NCBI GenBank assembly: GCA_002154655.1 | Contig: NGUZ01000006.1 | Location: 1-64,000 of the forward strand | Origin: Corynebacterium kefirresidentii | GTDB lineage: Bacteria; Actinomycetota; Actinomycetes; Mycobacteriales; Mycobacteriaceae | Reading direction: 5' to 3' | DNA: 64,000 nucleotides | Part shown: positions 56,310-64,000 of the stretch, in pieces | Layout: each line of letters begins with the position of its first letter | Position numbering within the stretch: the first letter of the stretch is position 1 | Notes under the pieces: model-generated | Told to the model about the DNA's origin: nothing | Database searches by the model: none | What the model saw: only the letters and a program-made list of their open reading frames with translations | Made by a program: the position numbers and the translations under genes

Positions 56310-56675
56310 ATGAATAAGTGCTCTCGCCGAATCTTCTTGCTCGGTACCGCTACCACTTTCGCAGGTGCCTACTTGGCAGCCTGTGGCTCTTCTCCGTCCG
56401 CGGAAATCGCAGCTACGGAAATTCCGGTCGGATCCGCAAAGATTGTAGATGGCGTCATTTTTACTCAGCCGAAAGAAGGTGAGTTCAAGGCCTATTCCCA
56501 GACCTGTCCGCACCAGCACAATCCGATCACCAAGATCGATGGCATGACGGCCACCTGCACCGCACATAACACCTCCTACGACCTCAGCGATGGAAGCGTA
56601 ATATCCGGACCGGGCCTCGACCCCTTGGAAGGATACGAAGTTAAGCAAGACGGCTCTAATGTCACTACAGCCTAG
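56310..56675 (+). CDS. Tat-exported Rieske [2Fe-2S] lipoprotein
   Basis: A 121-residue protein. The N-terminus has a twin-arginine RRIFLLG followed by a hydrophobic stretch and lipobox LAAC with Cys25, so it should be exported folded and lipid-anchored. The Rieske ligands are CPH near residue 66 and CTAH near 83, with DLSDGSVISGPGLDPL after the second pair. It lacks the extra disulfide cysteines of bc1-type Rieske proteins, so it is ferredoxin-like. The redox partner is unknown. Confidence 0.88.
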   Translation: MNKCSRRIFLLGTATTFAGAYLAACGSSPSAEIAATEIPVGSAKIVDGVIFTQPKEGEFKAYSQTCPHQHNPITKIDGMTATCTAHNTSYDLSDGSVISGPGLDPLEGYEVKQDGSNVTTA

Positions 56676-56689
56676 GCTGCATTCCTCCT

Positions 56690-56730
56690 TCTGTGGTTTC
56701 ACGTGAAACCACAGAGGGCATATTTTTTGG
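56690..56730. promoter_or_regulatory. parS site, copy 7, inside a 26-bp palindrome with T run
   Basis: The 14-bp parS core is at 56696-56709. Flanking bases extend it to a perfect 26-bp palindrome (56690-56715), and the outer CC/GG can pair too. ATATTTTTTGG follows, so as RNA it would be a strong terminator hairpin for the Rieske gene. As DNA it is a ParB site. Confidence 0.92.
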
Positions 56731-56778
56731 CCCGAGTATTTCCCGGGTAGAAGGAGGGGCAGGGTTTAAACTTTTAGA

Positions 56779-57744
56779 ATGCTGCAGAGTTTAAAGAAGC
56801 CCGACCCCCTCATAGCGCTCATCGTCTTGGCGGTCATCCTTGCGGTCATTGCACCAGCCCGTGGGGATTTTTCCGAGATATTCGGCCAGCTAACCAACGT
56901 TGCGATCGCTTTCCTCTTCTTTTTGTACGGCGCTAGGCTCTCCACTCAAGAGGCCCTCAATGGGCTTAAGCATTGGCGCCTACACCTAACGATCCTGGCT
57001 TTCACTTTTGTGGTCTACCCGCTCATAGGTATAGCGCTACGACCGCTTACCGCATTCATTTCGCACGATATGTACCTGGGGATCTTGTTTCTCACGCTGG
57101 TACCGTCCACCGTGCAATCTTCGGTTGCTTTCACTTCCATCGCGAAGGGAAACGTCGCCGGCGCAATCGTGTCAGCATCTACCTCTAACTTGGTTGGAGT
57201 ATTGATTACCCCTGCGCTCATCATGCTCCTGATGGGAACCGGGGGAGGGGTGCACATCGACACTTCCGTATTTGGAGAAATCGCACTCTTGCTGCTGGCT
57301 CCCTTTATCCTGGGTCAGTTGACTCGGCGTTGGGTTGGAAAATTCGCCCAAAGCAAGGCCACCAAAGTAGTAGACCGCGGCTCCATTGCCATGGTGGTGT
57401 ATTCTGCCTTTTCCAAAGGCGTGGTAGACGGAATTTGGTCCTCCATCTCCATATGGGAGTTGGCCTTCCTTGTCGCATTCGCAGCGATCTTGGTTGCTTT
57501 CATGCTGTGGCTCACCAAGAAGGTGAGTGAAAAATTGGGATTCAAGCGCGCCGATACAGTCGCAATCGAGTTCTGTGGATCGAAGAAGTCACTAGCCACG
57601 GGACTACCCATGGCCTCGGTTATCTTTGCTTCTGGGGGAACGTCTCTTGGTCTACTGATCCTGCCGTTGATGATTTACCACCAGGTCCAGTTAATGATGT
57701 GTTCGTGGCTGGCATCCCGCTACGCCCAGCGTGCCACCACATAG
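56779..57744 (+). CDS. bile acid:sodium symporter-family transporter
   Basis: A 321-residue protein with about nine or ten helices and the SBF-like pattern (FLFFLYGARLSTQEALNGLKHWRLH near residue 40, then a crossover region EFCGSKKSLATGLPMASVIF near 270). The length and EFCGSKKSLATG motif place it in the bacterial P7/YocS-like branch, whose substrates are organic anions. There is no clear Shine-Dalgarno; AGAATG precedes the start. A 102-aa gene follows by 15 bp. Confidence 0.88.
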   Translation: MLQSLKKPDPLIALIVLAVILAVIAPARGDFSEIFGQLTNVAIAFLFFLYGARLSTQEALNGLKHWRLHLTILAFTFVVYPLIGIALRPLTAFISHDMYLGILFLTLVPSTVQSSVAFTSIAKGNVAGAIVSASTSNLVGVLITPALIMLLMGTGGGVHIDTSVFGEIALLLLAPFILGQLTRRWVGKFAQSKATKVVDRGSIAMVVYSAFSKGVVDGIWSSISIWELAFLVAFAAILVAFMLWLTKKVSEKLGFKRADTVAIEFCGSKKSLATGLPMASVIFASGGTSLGLLILPLMIYHQVQLMMCSWLASRYAQRATT

Positions 57745-57759
57745 CTACACTTAGGTCCT

Positions 57760-58068
57760 ATGGCAAATTACCTATACGTACGAACTGAACTAACCGTGCC
57801 CGGCGTAGGCTCGGCCATCCATATGGCGGAAATGGAAGAGCAAGATGCGCGCAGCTGTCGAATGGTCCGCATGATCGCCCTGGATCCCTCAGATGCCATA
57901 GTTGGTGTGGCTACCCCGACCAGTTCCACGGGAAACGTAGATCAGCCGCAAGAGGTTGTCCCGCACCCGGATACCTACGATGAGTTTCCAGACATTAGCG
58001 CCCAATACGTGGACCAATCTCATTTCGACGCCCTATGGTCCGAAGCTACCGCCAAGTTCGGCCTTTAG
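57760..58068 (+). CDS. small soluble protein of unknown function
   Basis: A 102-residue protein with no signal or helix-rich membrane segment. It starts with strands (ANYLYVRTELTVPG) and has a central EMEEQDARSCRMVRMIALDPSDAIVGVA. This vaguely resembles small immunity-type domains (DUF6881-like), an uncertain comparison. It follows the SBF transporter by 15 bp and converges on brnE. Confidence 0.65.
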   Translation: MANYLYVRTELTVPGVGSAIHMAEMEEQDARSCRMVRMIALDPSDAIVGVATPTSSTGNVDQPQEVVPHPDTYDEFPDISAQYVDQSHFDALWSEATAKFGL

Positions 58069-58084
58069 GGTTCAAACATGGTGC

Positions 58085-58417
58085 CTACAAGACAACGTTA
58101 ACGAGGAGCATATAAAAGGCGGTTCCGCCGAAGATGGACAGCGCTGATTCACGCTTCCACAGGTGGAGCAGGAAGGTTACCACCACGCCGAGGAGAGCCG
58201 CCCAGATGCCCCCAGGGGCACCAGCCTGCCCGTGGACGGTATAAACCACCAAAATGGTCATCACACCTACCGGCATCATCATGCCCAGCAATGAAAAGAA
58301 CTGGCTATCCTTCATCCATTTCACAAAGGAAAAGGGAAGCTGGCGCAGCACAACGGTAATAAGGCCGACGGGGACCAACACTGCAGCGATGGAAGCAAGC
58401 GTAACTCCAGCGGGCAT
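58085..58417 (-). CDS. brnE: branched-chain amino acid exporter, small subunit (AzlD)
   Basis: A 110-residue AzlD-family protein with four hydrophobic helices. In Corynebacterium the BrnF/BrnE pair exports isoleucine, leucine, valine and methionine. The ATG overlaps the last base of the azlC/brnF stop, so both subunits are made together. Length matches BrnE (about 108). Confidence 0.88.
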   Translation of the reverse strand: MPAGVTLASIAAVLVPVGLITVVLRQLPFSFVKWMKDSQFFSLLGMMMPVGVMTILVVYTVHGQAGAPGGIWAALLGVVVTFLLHLWKRESALSIFGGTAFYMLLVNVVL

Positions 58418-59145
58418 TAGCGTTCCTCCCGGAATCTCGTAGACTCGCCGCGTCTACGCAAGCCAATAGCGGCATCGATGCGGGGAGATGCGTAGCGGAT
58501 AATAAGCAGAATGAAGTAGGCACTCAGCGCCACCATGAGCAGTTGTCCTGGGGCGAAGGCTGCAGCAAGGATTCCCACCACCACAGCACTTAACGGCAAT
58601 GAAAAGTCCTGGTTACTGCGGAAGGAATCCATTGCCAGCACGACAAAAAGGGCAACCAGAGCGAATTCCATTCCCTGCACGGAAGAGGGAATCACTCGGC
58701 CGGCGAGGGCACCGACGATGCCGCCGCCTACCCACAAGACCTGACAAAAGATTTGGATAGTGAGTATTCGGTTCCCACTCGGGCGCTCCTCGGCGGGGAG
58801 GGAGGAGACGATGGCATAGGTTTCGTCGGTAAGCGCATATGTGGAATAAGCCCGGCCCACCCGTGAATGAATGCGGTGCCGGGGAAAGGTGAGGCCATAG
58901 AGAATATGGCGGAAGTTCACCATGAATCCGGTAACCAACGAAGCAAAGGCGGAAGCCCCACCGGTAACCATGGAAATGGCCAAGAATTCCATAGAGCCGG
59001 CGTAGATGACGAGGGAGAAAATCGGCGTCCACCACCAGCTGAAACCGGATTGGACCATGAGTAAGCCGAAGGCTAGGCCGAGGGGAATAAGGCCGATCGC
59101 GGCGGCCCAGGTATCTCTTAATCCTTGAGAAATATCCGCGCGCAT
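58417..59145 (-). CDS. brnF: branched-chain amino acid exporter, large subunit (AzlC)
   Basis: A 242-residue AzlC-family permease with about seven helices. The conserved early block IPLGLAFGLLMVQSGFSWW and GSMEFLAISMVTGGAS fit the family, and MVNFRHILYGL is its hallmark. It forms a two-gene unit with brnE. No lrp-type regulator is encoded nearby, unlike in C. glutamicum. Confidence 0.88.
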   Translation of the reverse strand: MRADISQGLRDTWAAAIGLIPLGLAFGLLMVQSGFSWWWTPIFSLVIYAGSMEFLAISMVTGGASAFASLVTGFMVNFRHILYGLTFPRHRIHSRVGRAYSTYALTDETYAIVSSLPAEERPSGNRILTIQIFCQVLWVGGGIVGALAGRVIPSSVQGMEFALVALFVVLAMDSFRSNQDFSLPLSAVVVGILAAAFAPGQLLMVALSAYFILLIIRYASPRIDAAIGLRRRGESTRFREER

Positions 59146-59184
59146 GCGGGCTAGTCTAGCCCATTGCCTGCAGCGCGATAGGAA

Positions 59185-59784
59185 TTAATTATCTTCCACG
59201 TTGACTGGATATGTGGAATAGAGCGGCAGCGGCATGGGTTGACGTTTCATAACATCGGCCCAGAGATCGGCCGGGCCTGGAGTAATAACGTCTTGGGCAA
59301 GGGCAGGGGAGACGAACCATTCGCCGGCCTCTATTTCCTCTTCCAGCTGGCCCGGGCCCCATTCGGCATAGCCGGCAAACATGCGCATGCCAGAAACTAG
59401 TGGCTCGATCTCTTCTGGGTCCGCGCGCAGATCCACATGTGCCAGGCGCGGTGCGAGGCGGGTGAGCCGATCTTGTTTGTCCACATCGACGCCCTGTTTA
59501 GTCTGCGCGAGCCCAACAACGGATTGTTGATTGAGCGGACCGCCGATATACAGCGCCTGCGGTTTAGCCACCACGGGAAGCCATTCCGGCAGCACATTGA
59601 AAATAGCTACCTCGGAGCGCTTGGTCAGATCCACGCCAAAGGTCATCATGTCATTGTGCTCAATGACGAGGATGACGGAGCGGGCGAATTCCGGCGAAAG
59701 CATGCCCGGAGCAGCGATGAGAAGCTGGCCGGGGGCAGGGTCGTTGCGCTCGAGGGCGTTAAATAATCTATCGGCAAACATCAC
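59185..59784 (-). CDS. YqgE/AlgH-family protein
   Basis: A 199-residue protein of the AlgH family, with LIAAPGMLSPEFARSVILVIEHND near residues 22-45, the opening hallmark, and GYAEWGPGQLEEEIEAGEWF near 155. The family is widely conserved, with no firm biochemical role. It starts at an ATG-ATG pair overlapping the pcnA stop by 4 nt, so it is translated after pcnA. Confidence 0.9.
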   Translation of the reverse strand: MMFADRLFNALERNDPAPGQLLIAAPGMLSPEFARSVILVIEHNDMMTFGVDLTKRSEVAIFNVLPEWLPVVAKPQALYIGGPLNQQSVVGLAQTKQGVDVDKQDRLTRLAPRLAHVDLRADPEEIEPLVSGMRMFAGYAEWGPGQLEEEIEAGEWFVSPALAQDVITPGPADLWADVMKRQPMPLPLYSTYPVNVEDN

Positions 59785-61217
59785 TGTTTAGAATCCCACC
59801 ACTCGCGCAACTTCGCAATCGCTTCCTCGCGCTCGAGGGGGCCGTGCTCTAGGCGCAGCTCCTTCAGATAGGACCACGCCTGGCCTACCTCTGGGCCGGG
59901 CTGAAGGCCGAGGATTTGCATGATCTCGTTGCCGTCAAGGTCCGGTCGCACGCGAGCCAGGTCCTCCTTGCGGCCGATCTCTTCGATGCGCTCCTCAAGC
60001 TGATCATAGGTGCGCTGGAGTCGGCGGGCCTTTTTAGCATTGCGGGTGGTGCAATCGGCGCGCACCAGCTTATGCAGCCGGGGAAGGAGATCACCGGCGT
60101 CGGTGACATAGCGTCGCACGGCAGAATCGGTCCACTGATTTTCCCCGAACCCGTGGAAGCGCATGTGCAGGTACACCAGCTGGCCGATGGCCTCCGTGGT
60201 GGCCTTGGGGTACTTCAACTTACGCAGGCGCTTGCGGGCAAGCTTGGCGCCCACCACCTCGTGGTGGTGAAAGGACACCTTGCCATCGGTGTTGTCAAAG
60301 GTATCCGGTTTGCCAATATCGTGTAGAAGCGCCGCCCAGCGCAGGACAAGGTCTGGGCCATCTTCTTCTTGGTCCATGGCCTGACGTAGCACCTTCAGCG
60401 AGTGAGCATAAACGTCCTTGTGCTGCGCGTGTTCGTCCGCGGTCATGCGCAATGCCGGGATTTCCGGAAAGATATAGTCCGCGATTCCGGTGGAAACCAG
60501 CAGGTCAATGCCGTCCCACGGTGCCGTGCCGCAGATAAGCTTATCCAGCTCCACCTGTACGCGCTCTACGGTGATGCGCTGGATCTCGCCGGCCATATCC
60601 CGCATGGCATCTACCACCCGATCGGCCACGCGAAATTCCAGCTGGGACGCAAAACGCGCCGCCCGCAGCATGCGGAGCGGATCATCGTGGAAGGAGATTT
60701 CCGGCTTGTCCGGGGTATCGAGCACCCGGTCGGCCACATCCTGGAGGCCGTGGAGGGGATCGTGGAAGGTAAAAGAGGCGTCGGCAAGCAGCTCGATGGC
60801 CATCGCATTGACCTTAAAGTCACGCCGCACTAGGTCACCTTCCAAGGTGTCACCATAGACCACCTCAGGGTTGCGGGACTGGCCATCATAAGAATCGGAA
60901 CGGAAGGTGGTGATCTCAATCTGCTGGCCCTTATAGGCCGCGGAGACGGTACCGAAGTCGATGCCGGTATCCCACACGGTCTCAGCCCACTCATCCAAGA
61001 TCTCTTTAACCACGTCCGGGCGGGCCGGAGTGGTAAAGTCCAGGTCATTTCCCAAGCGGCCCAAAAGCGCATCGCGCACAGAGCCGCCTACGAGGTAGAG
61101 CGAGTAGCCACGGGCGGCAAATTTCTCCACCAAACCGCCCAGCAGGTCGCTGAGGGAGGAGACGGTGGATTCCGCGCGGGCAAGAACGCCAATTAGCTGA
61201 GTGTCCTGAAAATTCAC
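59781..61217 (-). CDS. pcnA: CCA tRNA nucleotidyltransferase / polynucleotide adenylyltransferase
   Basis: A 478-residue enzyme. The nucleotidyltransferase core has [22 protein letters not shown] near residue 40 (Gly-Gly-Ser and the catalytic DLDF). The RNA-binding head is followed by an HD domain ([10 protein letters not shown] near 300). It should add or repair tRNA 3' CCA ends. I start at the GTG 61217 ([10 protein letters not shown]); the longer frame crosses the divergent NUDIX gene. The start has no Shine-Dalgarno and lies 28 bp from that gene's start, suggesting a leaderless mRNA. Confidence 0.93.
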   Translation of the reverse strand: MNFQDTQLIGVLARAESTVSSLSDLLGGLVEKFAARGYSLYLVGGSVRDALLGRLGNDLDFTTPARPDVVKEILDEWAETVWDTGIDFGTVSAAYKGQQIEITTFRSDSYDGQSRNPEVVYGDTLEGDLVRRDFKVNAMAIELLADASFTFHDPLHGLQDVADRVLDTPDKPEISFHDDPLRMLRAARFASQLEFRVADRVVDAMRDMAGEIQRITVERVQVELDKLICGTAPWDGIDLLVSTGIADYIFPEIPALRMTADEHAQHKDVYAHSLKVLRQAMDQEEDGPDLVLRWAALLHDIGKPDTFDNTDGKVSFHHHEVVGAKLARKRLRKLKYPKATTEAIGQLVYLHMRFHGFGENQWTDSAVRRYVTDAGDLLPRLHKLVRADCTTRNAKKARRLQRTYDQLEERIEEIGRKEDLARVRPDLDGNEIMQILGLQPGPEVGQAWSYLKELRLEHGPLEREEAIAKLREWWDSKQ

Positions 61218-61245
61218 GGGTGAGAGTCTACTACGATTGGCAGGG
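61218..61245. promoter_or_regulatory. 28-bp divergent promoter region of pcnA and the NUDIX gene
   Basis: TACGAT (61234-61239) about 6 bp before the NUDIX ATG, and TAGACT on the other strand about 10 bp before the pcnA GTG, look like -10 elements. With only 28 bp between starts, both messages are probably leaderless and the promoters overlap. Confidence 0.45.
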
Positions 61246-61899
61246 ATGACTAACCAAGAACAGGGCCCCTCTAAGGGAGGCGGCCGCAACCGTAACCGGT
61301 CCCGGCGCAGGCGGCGCCGCCGGCCGGATAATCGCGCGCGCCGCAGCACTCAGCAGCGCAGGCCCTACCGCGGTGGCAATGGCCAATCCACGGCCATGGA
61401 AACCCGCGATGAAACCTCCGCCGGCGGCCTTGTTGTCTCTGGTTTGGCGGAGTGTGTCGATGGCACTGGCCAGGTAGATCTTTCCAGGCTTTATGTGGCG
61501 CTCATCGGCCGCCTCGACCGTCGCGGACGCCTGCTGTGGTCCATGCCTAAAGGCCACGTAGAAAATGGCGAGGCCAAGGAAGTCACCGCAGAGCGCGAGG
61601 TATGGGAGGAAACCGGCATTTCCGGTGAGGTTTTTGCAGACCTCGGCATGATTGATTATTGGTTCGTCTCTGATGGGGTGCGTATCCATAAGACAGTGCA
61701 TCATCACTTGCTGCGCTTTGTAGACGGCATCATGAACGATGAGGATCCGGAGGTCACCGAGGTCTCATGGATTCCCGTCTCTGAACTCATCGAGCATTTG
61801 GCCTACGCCGACGAGCGCAAATTGGCGCGCATCGCGCATGATCTCCTTCCCGATCTCGCACGAAAGGAAGCCGCCGCGGGGAAAGTGACCCCACGGTAA
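61246..61899 (+). CDS. mutT4: NUDIX hydrolase (MutT4-type)
   Basis: A 217-residue protein. The first 45 residues are a very Arg-rich disordered tail ([16 protein letters not shown]). The NUDIX box [20 protein letters not shown] continues as TGI near residue 105, with all catalytic glutamates present. Its place between pcnA and an Rv3909-type gene matches mycobacterial mutT4. The exact nucleotide or RNA-cap-like substrate is unknown; the basic tail suggests nucleic acid or ribosome contact. The ATG at 61246 is preferred over a TTG three codons earlier. Confidence 0.9.
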   Translation: MTNQEQGPSKGGGRNRNRSRRRRRRRPDNRARRSTQQRRPYRGGNGQSTAMETRDETSAGGLVVSGLAECVDGTGQVDLSRLYVALIGRLDRRGRLLWSMPKGHVENGEAKEVTAEREVWEETGISGEVFADLGMIDYWFVSDGVRIHKTVHHHLLRFVDGIMNDEDPEVTEVSWIPVSELIEHLAYADERKLARIAHDLLPDLARKEAAAGKVTPR

Positions 61900-64000
61900 T
61901 GCGCCAACGCCTGAAGTCTTGGGCCGCCGTGGGCGGCTGCCTGGCGGTAGCGGGGTGGGGATTGTGCCTGCCGCTGCCAGAGGCTGCCGCGCAGATGGAT
62001 TCGGCTGCGGGAAAACAGCAGGATATCCAGGCATGGTTGGGCGCGCGCGGACCAGAGCGGGCCACTCTCGATCTCATCGCGGCCGAACCCTTCACCGTGG
62101 GCAAGGAACTGAAACTTACCTTCCAGGTACACAATCCCACCGATGAGGCCATGGAAGACCTCCAGTTGACCAGCCGCCGTGGCGATGCCGTGGAGAGTAC
62201 TGCACAGGCCCGCACGCAGCTGGCCACCGGCGAATTCCCGTATTACGGCCCCAGCACCACCACCGCGCCCCTGCAACCGGGCGAAACCCGAGAGGTTACC
62301 TTCCAGGTTCCCACCTCCTTACACGGCGAGCAGACCCTAGCCATCGAAGACGCCGGCGCCTATCCGCTGCTATTTACCCTCACCGGCACTGTCGGCGGCG
62401 AAGCGGTCAGCTTTGCGGAAGAACGCCTAATAGGCCAGGTGCAGGGAAAGAAGCAGGCGCTTGGCGATGCCCCCTCGGAGCCCAAACCCCACGACCTCAC
62501 CGTGGTCTATCCCATCAGTGCCGATATCGACTCGGTACCAGGCGGCGCTGGGGGAGAAGACCTTATTCTCGCCTCCGATGAGCTAGCCACCGAGCTGGCT
62601 GAGGGCGGCCGGCTCGATCGCTTGGTGAGCACCTATGCGGACCACGATCTGCGCGGGGCAGGCTGCGTAGCCATCGATCCCGCACTCTTGGACACGGTCA
62701 ACCGCATGGCGGAGGGCTATAAGGTGGGTTCTGCCCGCCCGGCTCAGGCGGAGCGTCCTAAGCGCCTGCGTGATTCGTGGTTCAATAACAACGACGATGT
62801 GCACCTCGAACCCGGCACTGGCAAAGAGGATGCCGCCCGCTGGCTCAAGCGCCTGCGTGAACTCGATTGCTTTATGTCTATGCCGTGGGCAAACGCTAAT
62901 GCCTCATCCGTGGCCAAGGCGAATAATCCCTTCCTTACTTACGAGGGGCTGCAGCGCGGCAACCACACCATCGAGCGAATCCTCGGCACTAAGCCAGCCA
63001 CCTCTGTCCTCGCGGTTGGCTCCGGCTATGTGGATCAACAACTGCCCCTGCCCGCACTGGTGGCTGATAATACTTCGTGGCCTGGCCGCGCCGTGACTTT
63101 CGACGCCTCCCTGGGCGCCCTTTTAGCCCAAACCGGCTCCAAGCCACAGACGGTGGGCTATTCCAACCCGGAGCTACGCTATGATTACTCGCTCGATTCC
63201 GAACTTTCCCGCGCCATCACCGGCGGCGCCGCGTTGAGTTTGGCCGCTAGCGATGACACCGTGGCGCGTTTGCCCAATTATTTGGATCCCAGCGCCGCCG
63301 AATACGCGCTTGACTCCGCCGAAGCGCTCATCGATTCCGGCCAGTCCCATCCGCGTACCGTCGGCAGCCTCAAGCAGGAGACCGCCGTTCCGGGGTCACT
63401 GCCTGGCAGTCCCTTTAGTGATCCCGCCGCCTTCGCCGAATCCGATATCGTCCGCGTGGAGCAGCAGGCCCGCTATACCGATGAGCTGATGAATATCATG
63501 GTCGATGATCCAGATATCGCACTGACTCCCTATGAATTCGTCCTGCCTTTGCGCCGGGATTTGCTGGCCGCGCTCTCGCTGACCAACCGCGATAGCTTGG
63601 GCAGCAATGCTGAAGCGCGACGAAGGTTCACCCGCACGATGGATGTGCATTCAAATACTTTGCGCGATCTGCGATCTTCTGTGGCGCTTATCCCACCGGG
63701 CAATGTTTATACCCGCGTATCCGAGTCATCGCCGCTGCTCATCGTGGCAGAAAATGGGCTTCCGCTACCGGTAGAGGCCAAGCTGCAATACGATGCCCCC
63801 GATGGCGCGCGCCTCAACACGCCCAAGAGTGTCCGTATTCCGGCCAAGGGCTCTATTACTGTATCCATGACCGCCGATATGCCTAAGGACGTCGATCGCA
63901 CAGACATTGGCCTGTGGCTTGCCACCCCAGAAAAGCAAACCATCTCGGAGCCGATCAGTATCGCTGTGCAAACGCGTGCCGGTATCGTAAGCGTGTATGG
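61899..64000 (+). CDS. large secreted/membrane protein, DUF6049-like (truncated by window end)
   Basis: The open frame starts at the ATG overlapping the NUDIX stop (TAATG) and runs off the right edge, so about 700 residues are visible. It begins [19 protein letters not shown], a signal peptide, with the mature part following near AAAQMD. Ig-like repeats (about 45-170) and a conserved region with LTVVYPISADIDS follow. It matches the position of mycobacterial Rv3909, upstream of the lipid II flippase gene murJ. A role in cell-wall assembly is inferred. Confidence 0.85.
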   Translation, partial: MRQRLKSWAAVGGCLAVAGWGLCLPLPEAAAQMDSAAGKQQDIQAWLGARGPERATLDLIAAEPFTVGKELKLTFQVHNPTDEAMEDLQLTSRRGDAVESTAQARTQLATGEFPYYGPSTTTAPLQPGETREVTFQVPTSLHGEQTLAIEDAGAYPLLFTLTGTVGGEAVSFAEERLIGQVQGKKQALGDAPSEPKPHDLTVVYPISADIDSVPGGAGGEDLILASDELATELAEGGRLDRLVSTYADHDLRGAGCVAIDPALLDTVNRMAEGYKVGSARPAQAERPKRLRDSWFNNNDDVHLEPGTGKEDAARWLKRLRELDCFMSMPWANANASSVAKANNPFLTYEGLQRGNHTIERILGTKPATSVLAVGSGYVDQQLPLPALVADNTSWPGRAVTFDASLGALLAQTGSKPQTVGYSNPELRYDYSLDSELSRAITGGAALSLAASDDTVARLPNYLDPSAAEYALDSAEALIDSGQSHPRTVGSLKQETAVPGSLPGSPFSDPAAFAESDIVRVEQQARYTDELMNIMVDDPDIALTPYEFVLPLRRDLLAALSLTNRDSLGSNAEARRRFTRTMDVHSNTLRDLRSSVALIPPGNVYTRVSESSPLLIVAENGLPLPVEAKLQYDAPDGARLNTPKSVRIPAKGSITVSMTADMPKDVDRTDIGLWLATPEKQTISEPISIAVQTRAGIVSVY

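Noticed and set aside
1..64000. Search by eye for IS elements, CRISPR arrays, integrase genes and tRNA genes
   Set aside because: None seen; gene order is conserved core chromosome and no repeat array or cloverleaf was recognised.

Overview
This window is a stretch of actinobacterial chromosome, almost certainly from Corynebacterium and most like the lipophilic skin group (C. accolens / C. tuberculostearicum type; the species is inference). The evidence is the gene order: ponA - GT87 glycosyltransferase - small membrane gene - rpsF - ssb - rplI - dnaB, an ino1/marR/usp block, leuS, a trpLEGD(CF)BA operon, and pcnA / mutT4-type NUDIX / large secreted protein. In mycobacteria and corynebacteria these genes flank oriC. 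No IS element, prophage, CRISPR array or tRNA gene was seen. The first ~225 bases, read on the minus strand, are the promoter and leader of an rRNA operon whose 16S gene begins at or just outside the left edge.

Layout. 0.25-2.4 kb: a GntR-controlled ABC transporter operon. 2.5-9.2 kb: an NYN-domain nuclease-like protein, PspA, thioredoxin, a copZ-copA copper export pair behind a perfect 23-bp palindrome, an MFS transporter and a VanZ-like protein. 9.2-16.9 kb: the minus-strand block dnaB, rplI, ssb, rpsF, small membrane protein, GT87 and ponA. The ~460-bp gap upstream of dnaB carries four perfect DnaA boxes. 17-22.8 kb: ino1, a MalR-like MarR regulator, UspA, a membrane protein, pabAB and pabC. 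23-29 kb: a tiny zinc-ribbon gene next to a 4-TM protein, trhO, a DUF1846 protein, a Nei-type glycosylase and Nnr. 28.8-34.8 kb: a FtsX-like ABC exporter divergent from a NarL-type two-component system, a flavin monooxygenase, a DUF364-type protein and a second VanZ-like protein. 34.8-43.5 kb: a YhdH-type reductase, a MarR regulator with two phased operators, an unknown 214-aa protein, leuS, an unknown 857-aa protein and a MOSC protein. 43.7-53.7 kb: an MFS transporter, gabD, then the complete trp operon behind a classical attenuator. 53.8-64 kb: an amino-acid/dicarboxylate symporter, SdpI, small secreted and Rieske lipoproteins, an SBF-type transporter, brnF/brnE, an AlgH protein, pcnA, NUDIX, and the truncated start of a large envelope protein (Rv3909-type neighbourhood).

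The most notable system is chromosome segregation. Seven perfect copies of the 14-bp ParB site GTTTCACGTGAAAC lie between 45.5 and 56.7 kb: in gabD, trpE, trpCF, trpB and trpA, and in two intergenic regions. All five intragenic copies sit in the same frame and encode Val-Ser-Arg-Glu-Thr. One intergenic copy is the core of a 26-bp perfect palindrome followed by a T run. An eighth, one-mismatch copy lies in the nei-like gene. The window is therefore probably the origin-proximal centromere region where ParB nucleates and loads SMC. oriC is expected beyond the right edge, based on pcnA-mutT4-Rv3909 synteny. All functional names rest on motif and synteny reading by eye; no database search was run.
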